This document shows positions 25,589-35,744 of a DNA stretch of 52,706 nucleotides, one piece after another. The stretch is from contig CADCHO010000010.1 of assembly GCA_902801255.1 (NCBI GenBank), forward strand, positions 1-52,706, read 5' to 3'. The notes beneath the pieces were generated by a model that ran no database searches, had not been told where the DNA came from, and was given only the letters and a program-made list of their open reading frames with translations. This DNA comes from an uncultured Eubacteriales bacterium. Its GTDB lineage: Bacteria; Bacillota; Clostridia; Peptostreptococcales; Anaerovoracaceae. Within the stretch, counting starts at the first letter, position 1, and each line of letters starts with the position of its first letter. A program made the position numbers and the translations under genes.

Positions 25589-26941
25589 TTGGAAAAAGAA
25601 AAAACAGAAAACAGAATAGATCTTCTGAACGGAAAGATAGCCGGAGCGCTGTTCTGGTTATCCGTCCCTATCATGGGAACTCAGTTCATTGAGATGGCAT
25701 ACAATCTGTTCGACACCATGTGGGTAGGACAGATAGGCAATCAGGCCGTGACAGCAGTTGGAGTCGCGGGTTCTTTTATGTGGCTCGGCTCAGGCATCGC
25801 CATGATACCTCAGATAGGCGGGCAGGTCATGACCGGGCAGTCCATAGGCGAAGGCAATCAGGAAAAAGCAAGGCGCTTTGCCGGCACAGCGATCAGGCTG
25901 ATGCTCCTGTTCATGATAGTCTATTCCCTGATATGTATAGTGTTCAGGCACCAGCTCATATCCTTCTTCCGCCTGCATGACCCGGATACCGCCGCTATGG
26001 CCGCCTCTTACCTGTCCATAGTATCCATAGGCCACATAGTTATGGGTTTCAACTATGTAATGCAGGGAATCCTGACCGCAGCCGGCGACAGCAAGACGCC
26101 TTTCAAGTACAACGCAAGCGGAGCGGTTCTTAACATAATTCTGGACCCGGTCCTGATATTCGGCATCGGACCGTTTCCCGAGCTTGGAGTAAACGGAGCT
26201 GCGATCGCGACTGTTTTCTCTGAATTAGTTGTATCTGTGATGTTTGCTGTTTTCGTCAGCAAGGATGATTATCTGTTCGAAGACTTCAGCCTTTTCAGGG
26301 GATTTGAATATAAAGAGGCTTTGCGAATCATAAAGCTCGGCGCTCCGCCTGCAATATTCAATATAGGGTATGCCTTCATTTCCATGGTGATCTCAAGGAT
26401 CATAGTTACTTTTGGAGATGCTGCCGTAGCCATCCAGCGAATAGGAGGCCAGATAGAGTCTGTCACCTGGATGACCTGCGAAGGCTTTTCATATGCGATG
26501 AATGCGTTCACCGCTCAAAATTACGGTGCTGAAAACTATGAAAGGGTAAAGAAAGGCTTCAAAACAGGGACTGCCATGGTTACCGTATACGGTGTTCTGG
26601 CTACTGCCCTTCTTGTACTTGGTGCGGCCCCTATATTCAGCATATTCATACATGAACCTGACGTCATTGCCGGAGGTGCCAATTATCTGAGGATAGTAGG
26701 TCTGTCACAGCTCTTCATGGGTTATGAACTCGCTACCTCAGGCGCATTCAACGGTCTCGGGCAGACCAAGCTGCCGGCCGCCGTCGGACTTATCCTTACA
26801 GTCGCAAGGATACCGATGTGTTATCTTCTTATGCCTGTTCTTGGAATCAACGGAGTCTGGTGGGCCATATCCCTCTCAAGCATACTCAAAGGCACCCTGC
26901 TCAACATCCTCTTCATATACAGGCTAAAAAAGCTTCAATAG
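25589..26941 (+). CDS. MATE family multidrug/metabolite efflux protein
   Basis: A 450-residue inner-membrane antiporter with about 12 hydrophobic segments. The start is uncertain: AGAGG overlaps a GTG at 25583 and fits the TTG at 25589 better (5 nt spacing). The start of the first domain, GALFWLSVPIMGTQFIEMAYNLFDTMWVGQIGN, has the typical MATE pattern with the D-[TM]-x-[WF]-[VI]-G motif, and PFKYNASGAVLNIILDPVLIFGIGPFPELGVNGAA is the family signature. It exports cationic compounds or metabolites using an ion gradient; the substrate is unknown. It is a single gene, divergent from guaB and convergent with groEL. Confidence 0.9.
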   Translation: MEKEKTENRIDLLNGKIAGALFWLSVPIMGTQFIEMAYNLFDTMWVGQIGNQAVTAVGVAGSFMWLGSGIAMIPQIGGQVMTGQSIGEGNQEKARRFAGTAIRLMLLFMIVYSLICIVFRHQLISFFRLHDPDTAAMAASYLSIVSIGHIVMGFNYVMQGILTAAGDSKTPFKYNASGAVLNIILDPVLIFGIGPFPELGVNGAAIATVFSELVVSVMFAVFVSKDDYLFEDFSLFRGFEYKEALRIIKLGAPPAIFNIGYAFISMVISRIIVTFGDAAVAIQRIGGQIESVTWMTCEGFSYAMNAFTAQNYGAENYERVKKGFKTGTAMVTVYGVLATALLVLGAAPIFSIFIHEPDVIAGGANYLRIVGLSQLFMGYELATSGAFNGLGQTKLPAAVGLILTVARIPMCYLLMPVLGINGVWWAISLSSILKGTLLNILFIYRLKKLQ

Positions 26942-27030
26942 ACGTACCGGATATTGTAAATTCGTCCATTTCCGGCCTGCTGCTTTTATTTGGATAACAG
27001 AGGGCAACAGATCAGTAAAAATGCACTAAA

Positions 27031-27060
27031 AAAGCGGACATGTATAAACATGTCCGCTTT
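27031..27060 (-). terminator. Intrinsic terminator between MATE gene and groEL (bidirectional)
   Basis: A perfect 13-bp stem, AAAGCGGACATGT (27031-27043) and ACATGTCCGCTTT (27048-27060), ATAA loop. T-runs occur on both sides, six on the minus strand, so it ends groEL and probably the MATE transcript. Confidence 0.9.
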
Positions 27061-27094
27061 CATTATGCATATTTACCTTAAGACGAGCGAAACC

Positions 27095-28729
<1,635 letters not shown>

Positions 28730-28745
28730 TTATATGCACCCGCTG

Positions 28746-29027
28746 CTATTTTTCGATGGTAGCGAGGATGTCTTTCTGATTGATTATTGTGTATTCAACA
28801 CCTTTATACTTTAGATCGTTTCCGCCGTATCTGCTGAAGATAACGATATCGCCAACCTTAAGCAGCATAGGTTCTTCTTCTGTTCCAGGACCGACAGCAA
28901 GAACTTCAGCCTGCTGCGGCTTTTCCTTTGCGCTTCCGGACAGCAGCAGTCCTGCTTCTGTCTTTTCCTCGGCTTCCATTTTCTTTATTACTACTCTTGC
29001 TCCGAGCGGTTTGATTCCAATGCTCAT
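28746..29027 (-). CDS. groS: Co-chaperonin GroES (Hsp10)
   Basis: The 93-residue lid of the GroEL chamber. KPLGARVVIKKMEAEEKTEAGLLL contains the mobile loop region, followed by AEVLAVGPGT and VGDIVIFSRYGG, all family typical. The start ATG is preceded by AGGAGG. It leads the groESL operon; CIRCE lies 28 nt upstream. Confidence 0.97.
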   Translation of the reverse strand: MSIGIKPLGARVVIKKMEAEEKTEAGLLLSGSAKEKPQQAEVLAVGPGTEEEPMLLKVGDIVIFSRYGGNDLKYKGVEYTIINQKDILATIEK

Positions 29028-29054
29028 TTTTTGCCTCCTGATTAGTTCTTATTG

Positions 29055-29081
29055 TTAGCACTCTGAATGTTTGAGTGCCAA
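29055..29081 (-). promoter_or_regulatory. CIRCE operator (HrcA site) of groESL
   Basis: TTAGCACTC (29055-29063), 9-nt spacer, GAGTGCCAA (29073-29081), a match to the CIRCE inverted repeat with one mismatch. HrcA should repress groESL here and release it on heat or misfolding. Confidence 0.95.
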
Positions 29082-29093
29082 ATTCCAAAACAT

Positions 29094-29122
29094 ATTGTAC
29101 TCACCACAGCCCTAAGTGTCAA
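29094..29122 (-). promoter_or_regulatory. Sigma-A promoter of groESL
   Basis: Minus-strand TTGACA (29117-29122), exact 17-nt spacer, TACAAT (29094-29099), just before CIRCE. Confidence 0.8.
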
Positions 29123-29149
29123 CACTTCCGGGTGAAGAAATCGACACAT

Positions 29150-29950
29150 TTATTTTCGCGATCTGTCTCTGTAATAGTAGAAGAGATATTGCTGAGCATA
29201 TCCTGCCAGATCGCCGTATTTTTCGGCTGCGAACGCCTGCATTCCCTTTGAATCCTTAAGGTCAAATCCATACATGTCATTCATTATCTGTCTCACCCAC
29301 GTATCTACCGGGAACGCCGCAGTATCCCTGAGTCCGAACAGCATGATGCAGTTTGCGACCTTCGGTCCTATGCCGTGAAAAGCCAGCAGCTCCTCGCGCG
29401 TTTTCGGGCATCCCTCTCTCAGATATCTCTCCGCACTCGCTTTGATATACTCGCATCTGTATCCCAGCCTGAGCTCTGCCAGATCGCACACCTCCGCATT
29501 GGCCAGGGCTTCCGGAGACGGGAATGCACACAGGCTGCTCCCCTCTATAGGCTCACCGTACGAATTGCAAAGCGACTCGATGTTCTTTCGTATACGCGGT
29601 ATATTGTTGTTCTGGGATATGATGAACGAGATTATAGTTTCAAACGGATCCTGGTTGAGGATCCGGATCCCATAGCCGTATTCCGTTGCAGGCTTTATAA
29701 GCGGTTCTGAATCCGCAAGTTCCCTCTTTATGGCACCATAATCGGTATCCAGGTCAAAGTACCGGCTCCAGAAAGCCTCATCACCGCCTGTCGTTTCTAT
29801 ATTCAAGCATCCGTCTTCAAGGCTTATCCGGGCAGCAAAAGAGCCTGCGGCTCCGGTATATGCATCCCGGCCGTCAGGCACCCATCTGAAGCACTGACCA
29901 CACTCAAAAACATGTGTGAGATCTATATCCTTTATATCTTTAAAAACCAT
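29150..29950 (-). CDS. 8-oxoguanine DNA glycosylase, OGG1 family
   Basis: Removes oxidised guanine from DNA; the 266-residue protein has the eukaryotic OGG1-type layout found in some Clostridia. GQCFRW is the N-terminal domain mark, ISQNNNIPRI the helix before the active site, and the helix-hairpin-helix LLAFHGIGPKVANCIMLFGL contains the predicted Schiff-base Lys197. Asp216 in FPVDTW is the conserved catalytic acid after it, as in OGG1 Lys249/Asp268. It is 14 nt upstream of... the following P-loop gene's end, on the same strand, so both are likely co-transcribed. It might also act on other lesions. Confidence 0.88.
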   Translation of the reverse strand: MVFKDIKDIDLTHVFECGQCFRWVPDGRDAYTGAAGSFAARISLEDGCLNIETTGGDEAFWSRYFDLDTDYGAIKRELADSEPLIKPATEYGYGIRILNQDPFETIISFIISQNNNIPRIRKNIESLCNSYGEPIEGSSLCAFPSPEALANAEVCDLAELRLGYRCEYIKASAERYLREGCPKTREELLAFHGIGPKVANCIMLFGLRDTAAFPVDTWVRQIMNDMYGFDLKDSKGMQAFAAEKYGDLAGYAQQYLFYYYRDRSRK

Positions 29951-29964
29951 TCGTATTCCTTTTA

Positions 29965-30843
29965 TCAGTGGAGTTTTCTCGAGAGCATCTCTTCCCTGTC
30001 TCTTACGATGTCTCTGATTCTTACGTTGACGCTGTCGATGGTAAACGCTGTCATATTAACAAGCGCCCCATAGACATCCTGCTGCAGATCCATGCATTTA
30101 TCGATGGATTCAGGATCCCTCACAGCCATCACATCTATGGTCACTGACATATTTGTCTGCTTGCCGTTGTTCATCCTGTCTACGACCACAAGGTGAGACT
30201 CGTACTCTTCTGCCGCAATCTTTATGATATCTCTTATGACCTGCTCAGTAATAGTAAAACTGCCGAAATAGCTGAATGTAGGTCTGACTACCGTGCGGTC
30301 ATTCGGGCCGTCATCGACCTGCCTCTGATCACCATCCGTCTCCACAGCATTTCCGCGCGCCTTATGTATGAACTGCTTGATCGGATCCATAAAATAACCC
30401 GCAAAGTCGCGTCTCAGCTGTCCAAGCGGAGCCGGTATTACGTGCTCTCCTTCATCAATACGGTAGTGAGCTGCTAACTGTCGCTGCTCTTCAGTAGTAA
30501 CATCCTCTATATATATCCGTTCTTCAGGAGGCTGCAGACCGAGCTGCATTGCCACAATGTCCGTCATCCTGTCAGAAGTACCGATTATCATGAGGGCTTT
30601 AGGCTTATAGCTTTCAATGGCAGCCTTCACCTCTTCCCTGTGATCCTCGTAATTGAAGAGTGCGGTCCTCATGGCTGCGGCTTTTGAAGCGCACTTTTTG
30701 GCGGAACTGCCGGCAACTATCTGCCCCTTGTAGATAAACAGTCCGTCGTCAATGATGGCATCAAAACCACGCCGCTGCGCAAGCGCAGTAGCCTGGAAAC
30801 TCTTGCCCGTTCCGCTTTTTCCTGTGAATGAAACTACCTTCAT
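29965..30843 (-). CDS. P-loop ATPase/Asp23-like domain protein of unknown function
   Basis: A 292-residue protein from the ATG at 30843; a GTG 24 nt upstream is possible and the SD (AAGG) is close to this ATG. The N-terminus is MKVVSFTGKSGTGKS, a P-loop, followed by a nucleotide kinase-like fold with DDGLFIYKGQI and ALMIIGTSDRM. The C-terminal part (about 190-280) resembles the Asp23/DUF322 alkaline-shock fold (VRPTFSYFGSFTITEQVIRDIIKIAAEEY, then VTIDVMAV and VYGALVNMTAFTIDSVNVRI). In B. subtilis and staphylococci Asp23-type proteins are envelope-associated and membrane-scaffold linked. The combination is unfamiliar to me. It is divergent from the ferredoxin gene. Confidence 0.6.
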   Translation of the reverse strand: MKVVSFTGKSGTGKSFQATALAQRRGFDAIIDDGLFIYKGQIVAGSSAKKCASKAAAMRTALFNYEDHREEVKAAIESYKPKALMIIGTSDRMTDIVAMQLGLQPPEERIYIEDVTTEEQRQLAAHYRIDEGEHVIPAPLGQLRRDFAGYFMDPIKQFIHKARGNAVETDGDQRQVDDGPNDRTVVRPTFSYFGSFTITEQVIRDIIKIAAEEYESHLVVVDRMNNGKQTNMSVTIDVMAVRDPESIDKCMDLQQDVYGALVNMTAFTIDSVNVRIRDIVRDREEMLSRKLH

Positions 30844-30904
30844 ATCCTTGCAATCACTAATTCCCACCGTTTTGGTAGGATTGTATTATTTTGTTTTTTT
30901 GTTA

Positions 30905-30933
30905 TTTACAACCCGCACCTCGAGTGTTATACT
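30905..30933 (+). promoter_or_regulatory. Promoter of the ferredoxin gene
   Basis: TTTACA (30905-30910), 17-nt spacer, TATACT (30928-30933), about 40 nt before the ATG. Confidence 0.65.
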
Positions 30934-30972
30934 CAATATCGTAGATATTGTTATTACTAAGGAGGTAATATT

Positions 30973-31140
30973 ATGGCATTCAAGATTACTGAAGACTGCA
31001 TCGGTTGCGGAGTTTGCGCTGGTAACTGCCCTGTAGAGGCTATTACAGAGGGAACACCTTATGTTATCGATGAGAGCGCTTGCATCGACTGCGGAGCTTG
31101 CGCTGCTAACTGCCCTGTAGGAGCACCTGTAGAGGCATAA
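30973..31140 (+). CDS. 2[4Fe-4S] ferredoxin, 55 residues
   Basis: A short electron carrier of the clostridial type, with two motifs: CIGCGVCAGNCP and CIDCGACAANCP. Each gives Cys-x2-Cys-x2-Cys-x3-Cys-Pro, i.e. two cubane clusters. A strong GGAGG lies 8 nt before the ATG. It has its own promoter and a perfect terminator, so it is probably abundantly and singly expressed. It could serve the 2-oxoacid:acceptor oxidoreductase encoded at the right end, as well as hydrogenases elsewhere. Confidence 0.96.
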   Translation: MAFKITEDCIGCGVCAGNCPVEAITEGTPYVIDESACIDCGACAANCPVGAPVEA

Positions 31141-31159
31141 TCGGTCATCAATAATGATC

Positions 31160-31189
31160 AAAATCCCGTAGCAAAGGCTACGGGATTTT
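31160..31189 (+). terminator. Intrinsic terminator after ferredoxin (also usable by rex)
   Basis: A perfect 13-bp stem, AAAATCCCGTAGC (31160-31172) with GCTACGGGATTTT (31177-31189), T-rich on the plus side (TTTTCTTTT) and A-rich/T-rich on the other. It separates the converging ferredoxin and rex genes. Confidence 0.9.
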
Positions 31190-31212
31190 CTTTTGTCCGG
31201 ATCTGATAACCG

Positions 31213-31854
31213 TCAGTCCCTGCCCTCATTCATGCTCTTGATCATAAATGACAGAGCATGGAGACTGTCTGAAAGATGTACAGACTCCAGCGCGATACCT
31301 TCCGGTATCTCCAGATCGATCGGCGCGAAGTTCCATATGCCTTTTACGCCGCCCGAAACCAATGAGTCCGCGACCTTCTGAGCATTCTCTCTGTTGACGC
31401 AGATGATGCCGATATCTATTTTTTCTCTTATGCAGTATTCCTCAAGATCGGCAACGTCTAACACCTCAACATCGTTAATGACATTGCCTACGATTCTTGG
31501 GTTCGCATCAAAGAGCCCTATAATGTTGAACCCGATTTTGTAATAGTATGTGTAGTTGGTAATAGCCTGTCCCAGATTACCTACTCCAACTACTACCGTC
31601 TTGTATTCTCTGTCGAGTCCAAGAATCTTGTTGATTTCCTTGTATAATCTGTCGACCTCATAGCCATATCCCTGCTGACCGAACTCACCGAAAGTGTTAA
31701 GGTCCTGTCTGATCTGAGATGCAGTGTAACCGATCATCTCGCTGAGTTCATTTGAGGATACCTTTTTGATGCCTTTTGTCTGAAGGTATCCCAGATACCT
31801 TCTGTAGCGAGGGAGGCGGCGGATGATCGCGTTTGATACTTTCATCTTGCCCAT
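31213..31854 (-). CDS. rex: Redox-sensing transcriptional repressor Rex
   Basis: A 213-residue NADH/NAD+ sensor that represses fermentation and respiration genes when NAD+ is high. Start at ATG 31854 (GAGG 6 nt before); an earlier ATG would overlap acpP. The N-terminal winged helix is IRRLPRYRRYLGYL...VSSNELSEMIGYTASQIRQDLNTFGEFG, then the Rossmann motif VVVGVGNLGQAI and a dimer-swapping C-terminal helix. It follows acpP by 16 nt. Closely positioned ferredoxin and fermentation-type genes fit an anaerobic redox regulator. Confidence 0.95.
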   Translation of the reverse strand: MGKMKVSNAIIRRLPRYRRYLGYLQTKGIKKVSSNELSEMIGYTASQIRQDLNTFGEFGQQGYGYEVDRLYKEINKILGLDREYKTVVVGVGNLGQAITNYTYYYKIGFNIIGLFDANPRIVGNVINDVEVLDVADLEEYCIREKIDIGIICVNRENAQKVADSLVSGGVKGIWNFAPIDLEIPEGIALESVHLSDSLHALSFMIKSMNEGRD

Positions 31855-31870
31855 TGCATACCTCGCCTTT

Positions 31871-32098
31871 TTATTTGTGTGCATCTACATACTTTACGAT
31901 ATCGCCAACTTTCGTGAAATTTTCGGCAATATCATCAGGGATCTCGATCCCATACTCTTCCTCAACTCCGAGGATTATTTCAACAGCGTCAAGTGAATCT
32001 GCTTCGAGGTCTTTCATGAAATCTGTATCCATTGTGACCATCGATGGATCAACGTCGAGCTGTTCTACGATAAGTGCCTGAATCTTTTCAAAAGTCAT
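31871..32098 (-). CDS. acpP: Acyl carrier protein
   Basis: A 75-residue acidic helical protein with the phosphopantetheine site DSLDAVE at Ser35. AAGGAG 7 nt before the ATG. No fatty-acid synthesis genes are nearby; acpP usually sits in a fab cluster. It shares a transcript with rex and has a near-consensus promoter. Another dedicated ACP may exist elsewhere; which one serves fatty-acid synthesis cannot be told from here. Confidence 0.95.
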   Translation of the reverse strand: MTFEKIQALIVEQLDVDPSMVTMDTDFMKDLEADSLDAVEIILGVEEEYGIEIPDDIAENFTKVGDIVKYVDAHK

Positions 32099-32145
32099 AG
32101 TAGTTCTCCTTACAAATAGTGCTTTACCCTAATATTATTGTAGTA

Positions 32146-32175
32146 ATTATAATCTACGTATGTTTGCTATTTCAA
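32146..32175 (-). promoter_or_regulatory. Promoter of acpP-rex
   Basis: Minus-strand TTGAAA (32170-32175), 18-nt spacer, exact TATAAT (32146-32151). Confidence 0.7.
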
Positions 32176-32227
32176 CGATTTGCGTAGAATTTTTAACAAA
32201 ATTGTTTAAGTTTTTCACAAAGATTAT

Positions 32228-34168
32228 TTACTGGAGCTCCATCCACTCGTCATAAAGATCCGTGACTTCCGCCTCCAGAGCAGCCATTATTGAAGACTTT
32301 TCGTGCATCCACCCCGGATCCGTAGAGTTCTCAGGCAGCGTCATCGCATCCTGAATATCAGCCAGCTCAGCCTCTATCTCATGTATCCTGTTCTCAACAC
32401 TCTCTGCCCTTCTCTGCCTGCGGCGTTCCTCTGCTTCGTTCTGCTTCTTTGCCTTTCGTTCCGCTTCGGAGTCCTTTACCAGCTTTCTGGTGAGTTCAAG
32501 TTCATCCCTCTCTCTGTTTGCAGACGTGCTGCTTTCATCAGTTTTTGGACGGCTGAAGGACCTGCCGGATTTCTCCAGATAATAATCGAACTTGCCCTTA
32601 TACTCCACCAGACCGTGCTCGGTAAGCTCGAGTATCCTGTCAGGGATGGTGTTCAGAAGGTATCTGTCATGAGAAACTATCAGCAGCGTACCTTCAAACT
32701 CCATAAGTGCTTCTTCTACGATCTCCTTTGATTCGATGTCCAGATGGTTGGTAGGCTCGTCGAGCACCAGTGTGTTTGCGCCCGAAAGCATCAGCTTGAG
32801 CAGAGAAAGCTTAGCCTTCTCTCCGCCTGAGAGATCCTTTACCTGCTTGAACACATCGTCTCCGGTAAAGAGGAAGCGACCGAGCAGCGATCTCATTTCT
32901 GTGTCAGTATAGAGATGATAGGCGTTCTTCATCTCTCCGAGAACCGTCTCGTTCTCGTCAAGCAGGAGCTGGCCCTGGTCGTAGTATCCGAAGTTTACGT
33001 TATAACCTATCCTCAGATAGCCATTATCAGGTTTTTCAAGACCCATCAGGATTTTAAGCAGAGTCGTTTTTCCGATTCCATTGTCTCCTATGATGCAGAT
33101 CCTTTCTCCTTTACGGATCAGAAGTCCTGTGTGGTCGAAAAGTTTTCTGCTGCCGTAACTCTTAGAGAGATCTTCTGCCTCAAGCACCTCTCCGCCACTC
33201 TTGAAATCCGCCTCAAAGCTGAGCTTCATCTTGTATTGCTTAAGTTTCGGCTTCTCCTTGATCTCCATCATCGCAAGTCGTTTCTCGCGTGAGGCGGCAC
33301 GCTTGGCAAGGTGTTCAGTACCATGCTGTTTAAAGCGGCGTATCATCTCCTCCTGCCTGGCTATCTCAGCCTGCTGCTTCTCATATTCGCGGCACAGTGC
33401 CTCCATGTGCTCTTCACGCTTAACAAGGAAGGTGGAGTAGTTTCCTGTATATGCCTCAAGAGTTCCTCCCCCGAGATCGAATATCCTGTTGGTGATGCGG
33501 TCAAGAAAGTATCTGTCGTGGGAAACTACCATTATGGTTCCCTTATAATTGTCCAGATATGCTTCCAGCCACTCGAGCATGTGTAAGTCCAGATGATTCG
33601 TAGGCTCATCAAGCATCAGCACGTCAGGCTTGCTGAGGAGCAGGCAGCTGAGCGCCAGCCTCGTTCTCTCTCCGCCTGAAAGCTTGCTGATCTCCTTGTT
33701 TTGAGCTTCCTCATCAAAGCCCATATGCGTAAGCATCGCTCCGAGCTCACTTTTATATGTATATCCGCCTTTCCGTTCATACTCTTCGATAAGGCGGGTG
33801 TATTCTTCCAGATCCTTTTCAAAGCTGTCACTTTCATGATCGGTGATAGCCAGCTGAAGCTGCTCAAGCCTTTTTTCCATCTCAAAGAGATGTGTGAAAC
33901 TCTTTTCTGCCTGAGACCTTACCGTTCCGCTTCCACCGAAGTGGTTCTGCTGACGCAGATAACCGATATTGCAGTCATTCCTTATATAGAGATTCCCGGA
34001 TGTCGCCTCTATGTCTCCGGCTATGATGCCGAGGAGCGTTGTCTTGCCTGTTCCGTTCGCTCCCACTATGCCCACACGGTCGCCCTTTTCCACGCCAAAA
34101 CAGACATCCTCAAAAATGATGTCTGTCCCGTACGCTTTGCTTATGTCTTTTCCCGTTATTATAAGCAT
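32228..34168 (-). CDS. ABC-F family ATPase (YdiF type)
   Basis: A 646-residue soluble protein with two ABC domains and no membrane segments. First: GANGTGKTTL, LSGGERTRLAL, VLMLDEPTNHLD. Second: GDNGIGKTTLL, LSGGEKAKLSLLK, TLVLDEPTNHLD. A charged interdomain linker of about 80 residues and a C-terminal coiled coil (RDELELTRKLVKDSEAERKAK) follow, as in the ribosome-acting ABC-F proteins. It ends the tsaE-tsaB-rimI-tsaD run with 3 nt spacing, the same order as B. subtilis ydiB-ydiF. It is a housekeeping translation factor by context, not a resistance gene. Confidence 0.92.
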   Translation of the reverse strand: MLIITGKDISKAYGTDIIFEDVCFGVEKGDRVGIVGANGTGKTTLLGIIAGDIEATSGNLYIRNDCNIGYLRQQNHFGGSGTVRSQAEKSFTHLFEMEKRLEQLQLAITDHESDSFEKDLEEYTRLIEEYERKGGYTYKSELGAMLTHMGFDEEAQNKEISKLSGGERTRLALSCLLLSKPDVLMLDEPTNHLDLHMLEWLEAYLDNYKGTIMVVSHDRYFLDRITNRIFDLGGGTLEAYTGNYSTFLVKREEHMEALCREYEKQQAEIARQEEMIRRFKQHGTEHLAKRAASREKRLAMMEIKEKPKLKQYKMKLSFEADFKSGGEVLEAEDLSKSYGSRKLFDHTGLLIRKGERICIIGDNGIGKTTLLKILMGLEKPDNGYLRIGYNVNFGYYDQGQLLLDENETVLGEMKNAYHLYTDTEMRSLLGRFLFTGDDVFKQVKDLSGGEKAKLSLLKLMLSGANTLVLDEPTNHLDIESKEIVEEALMEFEGTLLIVSHDRYLLNTIPDRILELTEHGLVEYKGKFDYYLEKSGRSFSRPKTDESSTSANRERDELELTRKLVKDSEAERKAKKQNEAEERRRQRRAESVENRIHEIEAELADIQDAMTLPENSTDPGWMHEKSSIMAALEAEVTDLYDEWMELQ

Positions 34169-34171
34169 AGT

Positions 34172-35188
34172 TTAAAACTCCAGTCCGGGTACCGCGTCAA
34201 GTTCCAGATCGGGCTTCACGCCGGATCTGTACGCATAGTATGCGGCAGAAGCTATCATAGCGCCATTGTCAGTGCAGAGCACAGGACTCGGTTTCAGAAC
34301 ATCGATGCCCCTGCTTCCGGCTTTTTCTTCCATGAGCGCTCTTAGCCTTGAGTTGGATGCCACTCCGCCTGCCATCACTATGCGCTTCTGGCCGTACCTC
34401 TCAGCGGCCATAACAGCTTTGTCGGCTATGACTTCGACCACGGCCTCCTGGAAGCTCGCAGCTACATTGTTCACGTTTATTTCACGGCCAGCCTGCCTCT
34501 CCTGATTCAGGTAATTGAGAGCCTGTGTCTTTAACCCCGAGAAGCTGAAATCGAGGCTCCCCTGCTCAAGGTATACACGTTTGAAAGCAATGCTGTCAGG
34601 ATCTCCCTCCTTTGCAGCCTTGTCGATTTTAGGGCCGCCCGGATAACCGAGGCCTATGACTCTTGCCACCTTATCGAAGGCTTCTCCTGCTGCATCATCG
34701 CGCGTGCCTCCAAGCTTCTCGCACTTATTATAATCAGGCACGTTTACTATCTCTGTATGCCCTCCCGATACTATTAAAGCCATGAATGGAGGTTCCAGCT
34801 CATTATGCTCAAGATAATTGGCAGCGATATGCCCGTGCATGTGATTGACGCCCACAAGCGGTATATCGCAGGCATATGCCATGGCCTTTGCTGCGGCAAC
34901 GCCTATCAGCAGAGCGCCAACGAGGCCAGGCCCGTATGTGACCCCTATCAGGTCGATCTCTTTCGGGCTTACTTCAGCATCTTCGAGAGCCTTGCCAATG
35001 ACATCATTGATACGCTCCAGGTGCTTTCTGGAGGCTATCTCGGGCACGACTCCGCCGTAAGCGGTATGTATGTCTATCTGGGAGCTTATGACATTACTCA
35101 TAACAAAGCGGCCATCGGCTACCACCGAGGCTGCAGTCTCATCACAGCTGGTCTCTATTCCAAGTGTAAGAAATCTCCCGTCTTTCAT
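34172..35188 (-). CDS. tsaD: tRNA N6-threonylcarbamoyladenosine transferase subunit TsaD
   Basis: The 338-residue catalytic subunit that moves the threonylcarbamoyl group to A37 of ANN-decoding tRNAs. [14 protein letters not shown] starts the ASKHA fold, metal-binding His116 and His120 are in [11 protein letters not shown], then the ASGGHT-like segment VSGGHTEIV, and the late metal ligand in CTDNGAMIA. It works with TsaB and TsaE encoded in the same operon. Distance to rimI is 5 nt, to the ABC-F gene 3 nt. Confidence 0.97.
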   Translation of the reverse strand: MKDGRFLTLGIETSCDETAASVVADGRFVMSNVISSQIDIHTAYGGVVPEIASRKHLERINDVIGKALEDAEVSPKEIDLIGVTYGPGLVGALLIGVAAAKAMAYACDIPLVGVNHMHGHIAANYLEHNELEPPFMALIVSGGHTEIVNVPDYNKCEKLGGTRDDAAGEAFDKVARVIGLGYPGGPKIDKAAKEGDPDSIAFKRVYLEQGSLDFSFSGLKTQALNYLNQERQAGREINVNNVAASFQEAVVEVIADKAVMAAERYGQKRIVMAGGVASNSRLRALMEEKAGSRGIDVLKPSPVLCTDNGAMIASAAYYAYRSGVKPDLELDAVPGLEF

Positions 35189-35193
35189 TACTT

Positions 35194-35670
35194 CTATATC
35201 TCTACTTCTACTTCGATTCTGCGGAGGTCAAGATCCATAAGCACGGCATCTTCGCCTCCCTTTGAATAATATCCTTTGCGGCGTCCGACTTCACGGAAGC
35301 CAAGCTTTTTGTACAATGCCATTGCCGCCTCGTTGCCGCCTCTGACCTCAAGAGTCACCAGAACACATCCGTCATCTTCTGCTTTAGCGATCATGTGACG
35401 CAGCAGCGACTCACCAATGCCCGCCCTCCTGAATTCAGGAGCTATTGCTATATTATATATCTGGGCTTCCCCGGCGACGAATCTGATCTCGCCATAGCCT
35501 GCCTTTTCCTCGCCGTATTCCGCAACAGCAACATATACATTTCCGCCTGCGGTGACATCTTTTGTTATCTCTTCAGCGCTCCACGGAGAACCGAAGGAAT
35601 CCCGCTCTATGCGTGCCATAGCAGGTACATCGTAAAGCTTTGCCTGTCTTATCCTGATTTCTTCGTTCAT
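35194..35670 (-). CDS. rimI: Ribosomal protein S18 alanine N-acetyltransferase RimI
   Basis: A 158-residue GNAT protein. [25 protein letters not shown] is the RimI N-terminus, [19 protein letters not shown] the acetyl-CoA loop, and [29 protein letters not shown] the C-terminal motif. It acetylates S18 N-terminus. Located between tsaB and tsaD, the standard Bacillota order. 74 bases separate it from tsaB; no terminator there. Confidence 0.93.
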   Translation of the reverse strand: MNEEIRIRQAKLYDVPAMARIERDSFGSPWSAEEITKDVTAGGNVYVAVAEYGEEKAGYGEIRFVAGEAQIYNIAIAPEFRRAGIGESLLRHMIAKAEDDGCVLVTLEVRGGNEAAMALYKKLGFREVGRRKGYYSKGGEDAVLMDLDLRRIEVEVEI

Positions 35671-35744
35671 ATCTGTACCGGCTTTCTTTTATCGAAGGGG
35701 CATGGCCCCCGTAGATCAAGGTTCCCGACATTGCAGCAACGCTG

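Noticed and set aside
32228-34168. ABC-F gene as an antibiotic resistance determinant
   Set aside because: Conserved housekeeping order (tsaE-tsaB-rimI-tsaD-ydiF) and general ABC-F architecture point to a translation factor.
35671-35744. Terminator between tsaB and rimI (GGGGC/GCCCC hairpin)
   Set aside because: The 5-bp hairpin with a 3-nt loop has no U-tract, so read-through is likely.
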